A DNA stretch of 64,000 bases from Amblyomma americanum (taxonomy: Eukaryota > Arthropoda > Arachnida > Ixodida > Ixodidae): contig NW_027526499.1 of the NCBI RefSeq assembly GCF_052857255.1, positions 434,001 through 498,000 on the forward strand. Reading direction: 5' to 3'. The notes beneath the pieces were generated by a model that saw nothing but the letters and a program-made list of their open reading frames with translations, ran no database searches and was not told the origin of the DNA. Shown here piece by piece: positions 50,011-62,700 of this stretch (positions are counted from its first letter, which is position 1; each line of letters begins with the position of its first letter). Both the position numbers and the translations under genes were made by a program.

Positions 50011-53000
50011 AGAAACTCCGTGCTGGGGAAACTTCGTGTTGGGGAAACGCCGTGTTGGAGAAACTCCACGTTGGAGAAACTCCGTGTCGGAGAAACTCCG
50101 TGTCGGAGAAACTCCGTGTTGGAGAAACTCTGTGTCGGAGAAACTCCGTGTCGGAGAAACTCCGTGTTGGAGAAACTCCGTGTCGGAGAAACTCAGTGTC
50201 GGAGAAACTCCGTGTCGGAGAAACTCCGTGTCGGAGAAACTCCGTGTTGGAGAAAGTACTTGTTAGAGAAACTCCGTGCTGTGGAAACTTCGTGTTGGGG
50301 TAACGCCGTGTTTGAGAAACTCCATGTTGGAGAAACTCCGTGTCGGAGAAACTCCCTGTTGGAGAAACTCCGTGTTGGAGAAACTCCGTGTTGGAGAAAC
50401 TTCGTGTTGGAGAAAATCCTTGTTGGAGAAACTCCGTGCTATAGCAACTCCGTGTTGGAGAAACTCCACGCTGGAGAAACTCCGTGTTCGAAAAACTCCG
50501 TGTTGGAGGAACTCTGTGTTGGACAAACTCCGTGTTGGAGAAACTCCGCGCTGGAGAAACTTCGTGTTGGAGAAACTCCGCGTTGGAGAAACTCCGTGTT
50601 GGAGAAACTCCGTGTCGGAGAAACTCCGTGTTGGAGAAACTTTATGTTGGAGATACTCCATGTCGAAGAAACTTCGTATTGGAGAAACTCCGTGTTGGAG
50701 AAACTTTATGTTGTAGAAACTCCGTGTTGGAGAAACTCCATGTTGTAGAAACTCCGTGTTGAAGAAACTCCGTGTTGGAGAAACTCCGTGTTGGAGAAAC
50801 TCCGTGTTAGAGAAACTCCATGTTGGAGAAAGTCTGTGTTGGAGAATGTCCGTGTTGGAGAAACTCCGTGTTGGAGAAACTCCGTGTTGGAGAAACTTTA
50901 TGTTGTAGAAACTCCGTGTTGGAGATACTCCATGTTGTAGAAACTCCGTGTTGAAGAAACTCCGTGTTGGAGAAACTCCGCGTCGGAGAAACTCCGTGTG
51001 TGAGAAACTCCGAGTTGGAGAAACTCCGTGTTGGAGAAGCTCCGTGTTGGAGAAACTTCGTATCGGAGAAAGTCCGTGTCGGAGAAACTCCGTGTCGCAG
51101 AAACTCCGTGTTGTAGAAACTTCGTGTTGGCGAAACTCCTTGTTGTAGAAACTCCGTGTTGGAGAAACTTATTGTTAGATAAACTCCGTGTTGGAGAAAC
51201 TTCGTGCTGGAAAAACTCTGTGTCGGAGAAACTCTGTGTCGGAGAAAGTCTGTGTCGGAGAAACTCCGTGTTGGAGAAACTTCGTGCTAGAGAAACTCCG
51301 TGTTTGAGACACTCCACGTTGGAGAATCTCCTTGTTGGAAAAAACCTTGTTTGAGAAACTCCTTGTTGGAGAAACTCTGTGTCGGAGAAACTCCGTGTTA
51401 GAGAAACTCCGTGTTGGAGAAACTCCGTGTTGGAGAAACTCCGTGTTGGAGTAACTTCGTGTTGGAGAAACTCCGTCGTGGAGAAACTTCGTGCTATAGC
51501 AACTCCGTGTTGGAGAAACTCCGCGCTGGAGAAACTCCGTGTTCGAAAAACTCCGTGTTGGAGGAACTCTGTGTTGGAGAAACTCCGTGTTGGAGAAACT
51601 CCGCGCTGAAGAAACTTCGTGTTGGAGAAACTCCGCGTTGGAGAAACTCCGTGTTGGAGAAACTCCGTGTTGGAGAAATTCCGTGTCGGAGAAACTCCGT
51701 ATTGGAGAAACTCCGTGTTGGAGAAACTTTATGTTGGAGAAACTCCATGTCGAAGAAACTTCGTATTGGAGAAACTCCGTGTTGGAGAAACTTTATGTTG
51801 TAGAAACTCCGTGTTGGAGAAACTCCTTGTTGTAGAAACTCCGTGTTGAAGAAACTCCGTGTTGGAGAAACTCCGTGTTGGAGAAACTCCGTGTTGGAGA
51901 AACTCCGTGTTAGAGAAACTCCATGTTGGAGAAAGTCCGTGTTGGAGAATGTCCGTGTTGGAGAAACTCCGTGTTGGAGAAACTCCGTGTTGGAGAAACT
52001 TTATGTTGTAGAAACTCCGTGTTGGAGAAACTCCACGTTGTGAAAACTCCGTGTTGAAGAAACTCCGTGTTGGAGAAACTCCGTGTCGGAGAAACTCCGT
52101 GTTGGAGAAACTCCGTGTTGGAGAAACTCCGTGTTTTAGAAACTCCGTGTTGGAGAAACTCCATGTTGGAGAAAGTCCGTGTTGGAGAATGTCTGTGTTG
52201 GAGAAACTCCGTGTTGGAGAAACTTTATGTTGTAGAAACTCTGTGTTGGAGAAACTCCTTGTTGTAGAAACTCCGTGTTGGAGAAACTCTGTGTTGGAGA
52301 AACTCCCTGTTGAAGAAACTCCGTGTTGTAGAAACTCCGTGTTGTAGAAACTCCGTGTTGTAGATAATCCATGTTGGAGAAACTCCATGTTGGAGAAACT
52401 CCATGCTGCAGAAAATCCGCGCTGGGGAAACTACGCGCTGGAGAATCTCCGCGCTGGAGAGACTTCGTGTTGGAGAAACTCCGTGTTGCAGAAACTCCGT
52501 GTTGGAGAAACTCCGTGAGTGAGAAACTCCGTGTTGGAGAAACTCCGTGCTGGAGAACCTCCGTGTTGGAGAATCTTCGTATCGGAGAAAGTCCGTGTCG
52601 GAGAAACTCCGTGTCGCAGAAACTCCGTGTTGTAGAAACTTCGTGTTGGCGAAACTCCTTTTTGTAGAAACTCCGTGTTGGAGAAACTTATTGTTAGATA
52701 AACTCCGTGTTGGAGAAACTTCGTGCTGGAGAAACTCTGTGTCGGAGAAACACTGTGTCGGAGAAAGTCTGTGTCGGAGAAACTCCGTGTTGGAGAAACT
52801 CCGTGTCGGAGAAACTCCGTGTTGGAGAAACTTATTGTTAGACAAACTCCGTGTTGGAGAAACTTCGTGCTGGAGAAACTCTGTGTCGGAGAAACTCTGT
52901 GTCGGAGAAAGTCTCTGTCGGAGAAACTCCGTGTTGGAGAAACTCCGTGTGGAGAAACTTTATGTTGTAGAAACTCCATGTTGTAGAAACTCCGTGTTGA

Positions 53001-54132
53001 AGCAACTCCGTGTTGGAGCAACTCCGTGTCGGAGAAACTCCGTGTTGGAGAAACTCCGTGTTTTAGAAACACCGTGTTGGAGAAACTCCATGTTGGAGAA
53101 AGTCCGTGTTGGAGAATGTCCGCGTTGGTGAAACTCCGTGTTGGAGAAACTCCGTGTTGGAGAAAACTCCGTGTTGGAGAAACTCCGTGTTTTATAAACT
53201 CCGTGTTGGAGAAACTCCGTGTTGTAGAAACTCCGTGTTAGAGAAACTCTATGTTGGAGAAACTCCGTGTTTTAGAAACTCCGTGTTGGCGAAACTCCGT
53301 GTTGTAGAAACTCTGTGTCAGAGAAACTCCGTGTCGGAGAAACTCCGTGTTGGAGAAACTCCGTGTGGGAGAAACTCCGTGTTGGAGAAACTCCGTGTTA
53401 GAGAAACTCCATGTTGGAGAAAGTCCGTGTTGGAGAATGTCCGTGTTGGAGAAACTCCGTGTTGGAGAAACTCCGTGTTGGAGAAACTCCGTGTTGGAGA
53501 AACTTTATGTTGTAGAAACTCCGTGTTGGAGAAACTCCATGTTGTAGAAACTCCGTGTTGGAGAAACTCTGTGTTGGAGAAACTCCCTGTTGAAGATACT
53601 CCGTGTTGTAGAAACTCCGTGTTGTAGAAACTCCGTGTTGGAGATAATCCATGTTGGAGAAACTCCATGTTGGAGAAACTCCATGCTGCAGAAAATCCGC
53701 GCTAAGGAAACTACGCGCTGGAGAATCTCCGCGCTGGAGAGACTTCGTGTTGGAGAAACTCCGAGTTGCAGAAACTCCGTGTTGGAGAAACTCCGTGTGT
53801 GAGAAACTCCGTGCTGGAGAAACTCCGTGTTGGAGAAGCTCCGTGTTGGAGAAACTTCGTATCGGAGAATGTCCGTGTCGGAGAAACTCCGTGTCGCAGA
53901 AACTCCGTGTTGTAGAAACTTCGTGTTGGCGAAACTCCTTGTTGTAGAAACTCCGTGTTGGAGAAACTTATTGTTAGATAAACTCCGTGTAGGAGAAACT
54001 TCGTGCTGGAGAAAATCTGTGTTGGAGAAACTCCGTGTTGGAGAAACTCCGTGTTGGAGAAACTCCGTGCTAGAGAAACTCCGTGTTTGAGACACTCCAC
54101 GTTGGAGAATCTCCTTGTTGGAAAAAACCTTG
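49889..54132 (+). repeat. 4.2-kb block, copy 1 of a dispersed duplication (offset about 9.87 kb)
   Basis: Matches the right end of the window at offset 9,868, changing to 9,884 and back to 9,868. The first change is one extra unit in copy 2 near 60,250, the second one unit fewer near 63,345. It contains lineage 2 CTGCAG blocks at 52401 and 53681 and an internal repeat of the TTATTGTTAGA segment (52688 and 52828). Confidence 0.87.
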
Positions 54133-57100
54133 TTTGAGAAACTCCTTGTTGGAGAAACTCTGTGTCGGAGAAACTCCGTGCTGGGGAAACTTCGTGTTGG
54201 GGAAACGCCGTGTTGGAGAAACTCCGTGTCGGAGAAACTCCGTGTCGGAGAAACTCCGTGTTGGAGAAACTCCGTGTTGGAGAAACTCCGTGCTGGAGAA
54301 TCTCCGTGTTGGAGAAACTTCGTGTTGGAGAAACTCCGTGTTGGAGAAACTTCGTGTTGGAGAAAATCCTTGTTGGAGAAACTCCGTGCTACAGCAACTC
54401 CGTGTTGGAGAAACTCCGCGCTGGAGAAACTCCGTGTTCGAAGAACTCCGTGTTGGAGGAACTCTGTGTTGGAGAAACTCCGTGTTGGAGAAACTCCGCG
54501 CTGGAGAAACTTCGTGTTGGATAACTTATTGTTAGAGAAACTTTGTGATGGAGAAACTTCGTGCTGGAGAAACTTCGTGTTGTAGAAACTGTGTCGGAGA
54601 AACTCCGTGTTGGAGAAACTCCATGTCGGAGAAACTCCGTGTTGGAGGAACTCATTCTTGGAGAATCTCCGTGTCGGAGAAACTCCATGTTGGAGAAACT
54701 CCGTGTTGGAGAAACTCCGTGTCGGGGAAACTCCGTGTTGGAGAAACTCCGTGTTGGAGAAACTCCGTGTTGGAGAAAATCCTTGTTGGAGAAACTCCGT
54801 GCTATAGCAACTCCGTGTTGGAGAAACTCTGCGCTGGAGAAACTCCGTGCTGGAGAAACTCCGTGTTGGAGAAACTGCGTGTTGGAGAAACTCTGTGTTG
54901 GAGAAACTCCGTGTTGGAGAAACACCACGTTAGAGAAACTCCGTGTTGGAGAAAATCCCTGTTGGAGAAACTCCGTGCTAGAGAAACTTCCTGTTTGAGA
55001 CACTCCACGTTGGAGAATCTCCTTGTTGGAAAAAACCTTGTTTGAGAAACTCCTTGTTGGAGAAACTCCGTGTTGGAGAAACTCCGTGCTGGGGAAACTT
55101 CGTGTTGGGGAAACGCCGTGTTGGAGAAACTCCACGTTGGAGAAACTCCACGTTGGAGAAACTCCGTGTCGGAGAAACTCCGTGTCGGAGAAACTCCGTG
55201 TTGGAGAAATTCTGTGTCGGAGAAACTCCGTGTCGGAGAAACTCCGTGTTGGAGAATCTCCGTACTGGGGAAACTTCGTGTTGGGGTAACGCCGTGTTGG
55301 AGAAACTCCATGTTGGAGAAACTCCGTGTCGGAGAAACTCCGTGTTGGAGAAACTCCGTGTTGGAGAAACTCCGTGTTGGAGAAACTCCGTGTTGGAGAA
55401 ACTTCGTGTTGGAGAAAATCCTTGTTGTAGAAACTCCGTGCTATAGCAACTCCGTGTTGGAGAAACTCCACGCTGGAGAAACTCCGTGTTCGAAAAACTC
55501 CGTGTTGGAGGAACTCTGTGTTGGGCAAACTCCGTGTTGGAGAAACTCCGCGCTGGAGAAACTCCGTGTCGGAGAAACTCCGTATTGGAGAAACTCCGTG
55601 TTGGAGAAACTTTATGTTGGAGAAACTCCATGTCGAAGAAACTTCTTATTGGAGAAACTCCGTGTTGGAGAAACTTTATGTTGTAGAAACTCCGTGTTGG
55701 AGAAACTCCATGTTGTAGAAACTCTGTGTTGAAGAAACTCCGTGTTGGAGAAACTCTGTGTTGGAGAAACTCCGTGATAGAGAATCTCCATGTTGGAGAA
55801 AGTCCGTGTTGGAGAATGTCCGTGTTGGAGAAACTCCGTGTTGGAGAAACTTTATGTTGTAGAAACTCCGTGTTGGAGATACTCCATGTTGTAGAAACTC
55901 CTTGTTGGAGAAACTCCGTGATAGAGAAACTCCATGTTGGAGAAAGTCCGTGTTGGAGAATGTCCGTGTTGGAGAAACTCCGTGTTGGAGAAACTTTATG
56001 TTGTAGAAACTCCGTGTTGGAGATACTCCATGTTGTAGAAACTCCGTGTTGAAGAAACTCCGTGTTGGAGAAACTCCGCGTCGGAGAATCTCCGTGTTGG
56101 AGAAACTCTGTGTTGGAGAAAGTCCGTGTTGGAGAAACTCCGTGTTGGAGAAACTCCGTGTTGGAGAAAATCCGTGTTTTAGAAACTCCGTGTTGGAGAA
56201 ACTCCGTGTTGTAGAAACTCTGTGTCAGAGAAACTCCGTGTCGGAGAAACTCCGTGTTGGAGAAACTCCGTGTTGGAGAAACTCTGTGTCGGAGAAATTC
56301 CTTGTTGGAGAAACTCCGTGCTAGAGAAACTCCTTGTTGGAGAAACTCCTTGTTGGAGAAACTCCGTGTTGGAGAAACTCCGTGTAGGAGAAAACTCCGT
56401 GTAGGAGAAACTCCGTGTTTTAGAAACTCCGTGTTGGAGAAACTCCGTGTTGTAGAAACTCTGTCAGAGAAACTCCGTGTCGGAGAAACTCCGTGTTGGA
56501 GAAACTCCGTGTTGGAGAAACTCCGTGTTGGAGAAACTCCGTGTTAGAGAAACTCCATGTTGTGGAAACTCCATGTTGTAGAAACTCCTTGTTGGAGAAA
56601 ATCCTTGTTGGAGAAACTCCGTGTCGGAGAAACTCTGTGTTGGAGAAAGTCCGTGTTGGAGAAACTCCGTGTTGGAGAAACTCCGGGTTGGAGAAACTCC
56701 GTGTTTTAGAAACTTCGTGTTGGAGAAACTCCGTGTTGGAGAAACTCCGTGTTGGAGAAACTCTGTGTCGGAGAAACTCCTTGTTGGAGAAACTCCGTGT
56801 TGGAGAAACTCCGTGTTGGAGAAAACTCCGTGTTGGAGAAACTCCGTGTTTTAGAAACTCCGTGTTGGAGAAACTCCCTGTTGTAGAAACTCCGTGTTAG
56901 AGAAACTCCATGTTGGAGAACCTTCTGGTTGGAGAAACTCCTTGTTGGAGAAAATCCTTGTTGGAGAAACTCCATGTTGGAGAAACTCCGTGTTGGAGAA
57001 GCTCCGTGTTGTGGAAACTCCGTGTTGGGGAAACGCCGAGATGGAGAAACTTCATGTTGTAGAAACTCCGTGTTGAAGAAACTCCGTGTTTGAGAAACTC

Positions 57101-59756
57101 CGTGTTGGAGAAACTCCGTGTTAGAGAAACTCCATGTTGGAGAAAGTCCGTGTTGGAGAATGTCCGTGTTGGAGAAACTCCGTGTTGGAGAAACTTCCTG
57201 TTGGAGAAACTTTATGTTGTAGAAACTCCGTGTTGGAGAAACTCCATGTTGTAGAAGCTCCGTGTTGGAGAAACTCTGTGTTGGAGATACTCCCTGTTGA
57301 AGAAACTTCGTGTTGTAGAAACTCCGTGTTGCAGAAACTCCGTGTTGGAGATAATCTATGTTGGAGAAACTCCATGTTGGAGAAACTCCATGCTGCAGAA
57401 AATCCGCGCTGGGGAAACTACGCGCTGGAGAATCTCCGCGCCGGAGAGACTTCGTGTTGGAGAAACTCCGTGTTGCAGAAACTCCGTGTTGGAGAAACTC
57501 CGTGTGTGAGAAACTCCGAGTTGGAGAAACTCCGTGTTGGAGAAGCTCCGTGCTGGAGAAACTTCGTATCGGAGAAAGTCCGTGTCGGAGAAACTCCGTG
57601 TCGCAGAAACTCCGTGTTGTAGAAACTTCGTGTTGGCGAAACTCCTTGTTGTAGAAACTCCGTGTTGCAGAAACTTATTGTTAGATAAACTCCGTGTTGG
57701 AGAAACTTCGTGCTGGAGAAACTCTGTGTCGGAGAAACTCTGTGTCGGAGAAAGTCTGTGTCGGAGAAACTCCGTGTTGGAGAAACTCCGTGTTGGAGAA
57801 ACTCCGTGCTAGAGAAACTCCGTGTTTGAGACACTCCACGTTGGAGAATCTCCTTGTTGGAAAAACCTTGTTTGAGAAACTGCTTGTTGGAGAAACTGTG
57901 TTGTAGAAATTCTGTGTCAGAGAAACTCTGTGTCGGAGAAACTCCGTGTTGGAGAAACTGCGTGTTGGAGAAACTCCGTGTTGGAGAAACTCCGTGTTAG
58001 AGAAACTCAATGTTGGAGAACCTTCTTGTTGGAGAAACTCCTTGTTGGAGAAAATCCTTGTTGGAGAAACTCCATGTTGGAGAAACTCCGTGCTGGAGAA
58101 ACTCCGTGTTGTGGAAACTCCATGTTGTAGAAACTCCGTGTTGAAGAAACTCCGTGTTGGAGAAACTCGGTGTCGGAGAAACTCTGTGTTGGAGAAAGTC
58201 CGTGTTGGAGAAACTCCGTGTTGGAGAAACTCCGTGTTGGAGAAACTCCGTGTTTTAGAAACTCTGTGTTGGAGAAACTCCGTGTTGTAGAAACTCTGTG
58301 TCAGAGAAACTCCGTGTCGGAGAAACTCCGTGTTGGAGAAACTCCGTGTTGGAGAAACTCTGTGTCGGAGAAATTCCTTGTTGGGGAAACTCCGTGCTGG
58401 AGAAACTCCTTGTTAGAGAAACTCCTTGTTGGAGAAACTCCGTGTTGGAGAAACTCCGTGTTGGAGAAAACTCCGTGTTGGAGAAACTCCGTGTTTTAGA
58501 AACTCCGTGTTGGAGAAACTCCCTGTTGTAGAAACTCCGTGTTAGAGAAACTCCATGTTGGAGAACCTTCTGGTTGGAGAAACTCCTTGGAGAAAATCCT
58601 TGTTGGAGAAACTCCATGTTGGAGAAACTCCGTGTTGGAAAAACTCCGTGTTGTGGAAACTCCGTGTTGGGGAAACGCCGAGATGGAGAAATTTCATGTT
58701 GTAGAAACTCCGTGTTGAAGAAACTCCGTGTTGGAGAAACTCCGTGTTGGAGAAACTCCGTGTTAGAGAAACTCCATGTTGGAGAAAGTACGTGTTGGAG
58801 AATGTCCGTGTTGGAGAAACTCCGTGTTGGAGAAACTTCGTGTTGGAGAAACTTTATGTTGTAGAAACTCCGTGTTGGAGAAACTCCATGTTGTAGAAAC
58901 TCCGTGTTGGAGAAACTCTGTGTTGGAGAAACTCCCTGTTGAAGAAACTCCGTGTTGTAGAAACTCCGTGTTGTAGAAACTCCGTGTTGGAGATAATCCA
59001 TGTTGGAGAAACTCCATGTTGGAGAAACTCCATGCTGCAGAAAATCCGCGCTGGGGAAACTACGCGCTGGAGAATCTCCGCGCTGGAGAGACTTCGTGTT
59101 GGAGAAACTCCGTGTTGCAGAAACTCCGTGTTGGAGAAACTCCGTGTGTGAAAAACTCCGAGTTGGAGAAACTCCGTGTTGGAGAAGCTCCGTGTTGGAG
59201 AAACTTCGTATCGGAGAAAGTCCGTGTCGGAGAAACTCCGTGTCGCAGAAACTCCGTGTTGTAGTAACTTCGTGTTGGCGAAACTCCTTGTAGAAACTCC
59301 GTGTTGGAGTACTTATTGTTATATAAACTCCGTGTTGGAGAAACTTCGTGCTGGAGAAACTCTGTGTCGGAGAAACTCTGTGTCGGAGAAAGTCTGTGTC
59401 GGAGAAACTCCGTGTTGGAGAAACTCCGTGTTGGAGAAACTCCGTGCTAGAGAAACTCCGTGTTTGAGACACTCCACGTTGGAGAATCTCCTTGTTGGAA
59501 AAACCTTGTTTGAGAAACTCCTTGTTGGAGAAACTCTGTGTCGGAGAAACTCCGTGCTGGGGAAACTTCGTGTTGGGGAAACGCCGTGTTCGAGAAACTC
59601 CGTGTCGGAGAAACTCCGAGTCGGAGAAACTCCGTGTTAGAGAAACTCCGTGTTGGAGAAACTCCGTGTTGGAGAAACTCCGTGTTGGAGAAACTTCGTG
59701 TTGGAGAAACTCCGTCGTGGAGAAACTTCGTGTTGGAGAAAATCCTTGTTGGAGAA
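54133..59756 (+). repeat. Satellite between the two 4.2-kb blocks
   Basis: No gene. It holds lineage 2 CTGCAG blocks at 57388 and 59030 and TTTGAGACACTCC at 54994, 57825 and 59463. There is a local direct repeat of about 150 bp near 55,750-56,040 (GATAGAGAA and GTTGGAGATACTCC units twice). About 58,574-59,030 matches 40,206-40,600. Unit order elsewhere is mixed. Confidence 0.82.
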
Positions 59757-62700
59757 ACTCCGTGTTGGAGAAACTCCGTGCTAGAGAAACTCCGTGTTTG
59801 AGACACTCCACGTTAGAGGATCTCCTTGTTGGAAAAACCTTGTTTGAGAAACTCCTTGTTGGAGAAACTCCGTGTTGGAGAAACTCCGTGCTGGGGAAAC
59901 TTCGTGTTGGGGAAACGCCGTGTTGGAGAAACTCCACGTTGGAGAAACTCCGTGTCGGAGAAACTCCGTGTCGGAGAAACTCCGTGTTGGAGAAACTCTG
60001 TGTCGGAGAAACTCCGTGTCGGAGAAACTCCGTGTTGGAGAAACTCCGTGTCGGAGAAACTCAGTGTCGGAGAAACTCCGTGTCGGAGAAACTCCGTGTC
60101 GGAGAAACTCCGTGTTGGAGAAAGTACTTGTTAGAGAAACTCCGTGCTGTGGAAACTTCGTGTTGGGGTAACGCCGTGTTTGAGAAACTCCATGTTGGAG
60201 AAACTCCGTGTCGGAGAAACTCCCTGTTGGAGAAACTCCGTGTTGGAGAAACTCCGTGTTGGAGAAACTCCGTGTTGGAGAAACTTCGTGTTGGAGAAAA
60301 TCCTTGTTGGAGAAACTCCGTGCTATAGCAACTCCGTGTTGGAGAAACTCCACGCTGGAGAAACTCCGTGTTCGAAAAACTCCGTGTTGGAGGAACTCTG
60401 TGTTGGACAAACTCCGTGTTGGAGAAACTCCGCGCTGGAGAAACTTCGTGTTGGAGAAACTCCGCGTTGGAGAAACTCCGTGTTGGAGAAACTCCGTGTC
60501 GGAGAAACTCCGTGTTGGAGAAACTTTATGTTGGAGATACTCCATGTCGAAGAAACTTCGTATTGGAGAAACTCCGTGTTGGAGAAACTTTATGTTGTAG
60601 AAACTCCGTGTTGGAGAAACTCCATGTTGTAGAAACTCCGTGTTGAAGAAACTCCGTGTTGGAGAAACTCCGTGTTGGAGAAACTCCGTGTTAGAGAAAC
60701 TCCATGTTGGAGAAAGTCTGTGTTGGAGAATGTCCGTGTTGGAGAAACTCCGTGTTGGAGAAACTCCGTGTTGGAGAAACTTTATGTTGTAGAAACTCCG
60801 TGTTGGAGATACTCCATGTTGTAGAAACTCCGTGTTGAAGAAACTCCGTGTTGGAGAAACTCCGCGTCGGAGAAACTCCGTGTGTGAGAAACTCCGAGTT
60901 GGAGAAACTCCGTGTTGGAGAAGCTCCGTGTTGGAGAAACTTCGTATCGGAGAAAGTCCGTGTCGGAGAAACTCCGTGTCGCAGAAACTCCGTGTTGTAG
61001 AAACTTCGTGTTGGCGAAACTCCTTGTTGTAGAAACTCCGTGTTGGAGAAACTTATTGTTAGATAAACTCCGTGTTGGAGAAACTTCGTGCTGGAAAAAC
61101 TCTGTGTCGGAGAAACTCTGTGTCGGAGAAAGTCTGTGTCGGAGAAACTCCGTGTTGGAGAAACTTCGTGCTAGAGAAACTCCGTGTTTGAGACACTCCA
61201 CGTTGGAGAATCTCCTTGTTGGAAAAAACCTTGTTTGAGAAACTCCTTGTTGGAGAAACTCTGTGTCGGAGAAACTCCGTGTTAGAGAAACTCCGTGTTG
61301 GAGAAACTCCGTGTTGGAGAAACTCCGTGTTGGAGTAACTTCGTGTTGGAGAAACTCCGTCGTGGAGAAACTTCGTGCTATAGCAACTCCGTGTTGGAGA
61401 AACTCCGCGCTGGAGAAACGCCGTGTTCGAAAAACTCCGTGTTGGAGGAACTCTGTGTTGGAGAAACTCCGTGTTGGAGAAACTCCGCGCTGAAGAAACT
61501 TCGTGTTGGAGAAACTCCGCGTTGGAGAAACTCCGTGTTGGAGAAACTCCGTGTTGGAGAAATTCCGTGTCGGAGAAACTCCGTATTGGAGAAACTCCGT
61601 GTTGGAGAAACTTTATGTTGGAGAAACTCCATGTCGAAGAAACTTCGTATTGGAGAAACTCCGTGTTGGAGAAACTTTATGTTGTAGAAACTCCGTGTTG
61701 GAGAAACTCCTTGTTGTAGAAACTCCGTGTTGAAGAAACTCCGTGTTGGAGAAACTCCGTGTTGGAGAAACTCCGTGTTGGAGAAACTCCGTGTTAGAGA
61801 AACTCCATGTTGGAGAAAGTCCGTGTTGGAGAATGTCCGTGTTGGAGAAACTCCGTGTTGGAGAAACTCCGTGTTGGAGAAACTTTATGTTGTAGAAACT
61901 CCGTGTTGGAGAAACTCCACGTTGTGAAAACTCCGTGTTGAAGAAACTCCGTGTTGGAGAAACTCCGTGTCGGAGAAACTCCGTGTTGGAGAAACTCCGT
62001 GTTGGAGAAACTCCGTGTTTTAGAAACTCCGTGTTGGAGAAACTCTATGTTGGAGAAAGTCCGTGTTGGAGAATGTCTGTGTTGGAGAAACTCCGTGTTG
62101 GAGAAACTTTATGTTGTAGAAACTCTGTGTTGGAGAAACTCCTTGTTGTAGAAACTCCGTGTTGGAGAAACTCTGTGTTGGAGAAACTCCCTGTTGAAGA
62201 AACTCCGTGTTGTAGAAACTCCGTGTTGTAGAAACTCCGTGTTGTAGATAATCCATGTTGGAGAAACTCCATGTTGGAGAAACTCCATGCTGCAGAAAAT
62301 CCGCGCTGGGGAAACTACGCGCTAGAGAATCTCCGCGCTGGAGAGACTTCGTGTTGGAGAAACTCCGTGTTGCAGAAACTCCGTGTTGGAGAAACTCCGT
62401 GAGTGAGAAACTCCGTGTTGGAGAAACTCCGTGCTGGAGAACCTCCGTGTTGGAGAATCTTCGTATCGGAGAAAGTCCGTGTCGGAGAAACTCCGTGTCG
62501 CAGAAACTCCGTGTTGTAGAAACTTCGTGTTGGCGAAACTCCTTGTTGTAGAAACTCCGTGTTGGAGAAACTTATTGTTAGATAAACTCCGTGTTGGAGA
62601 AACTTCGTGCTGGAGAAACTCTGTGTCGGAGAAACACTGTGTCGGAGAAAGTCTGTGTCGGAGAAACTCCGTGTTGGAGAAACTCCGTGTCGGAGAAACT

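Noticed and set aside
58255..59937. Longest open frame (about 560 codons, minus strand) and hundreds of other long ORFs on both strands
   Set aside because: They are the stop-free 16-bp repeat read in frame. They overlap equivalent ORFs in other frames and strands, start at CCATG-type variant units and end at the next TAG, TGA or TAA variant. No domain, codon bias or start context distinguishes one from the rest.
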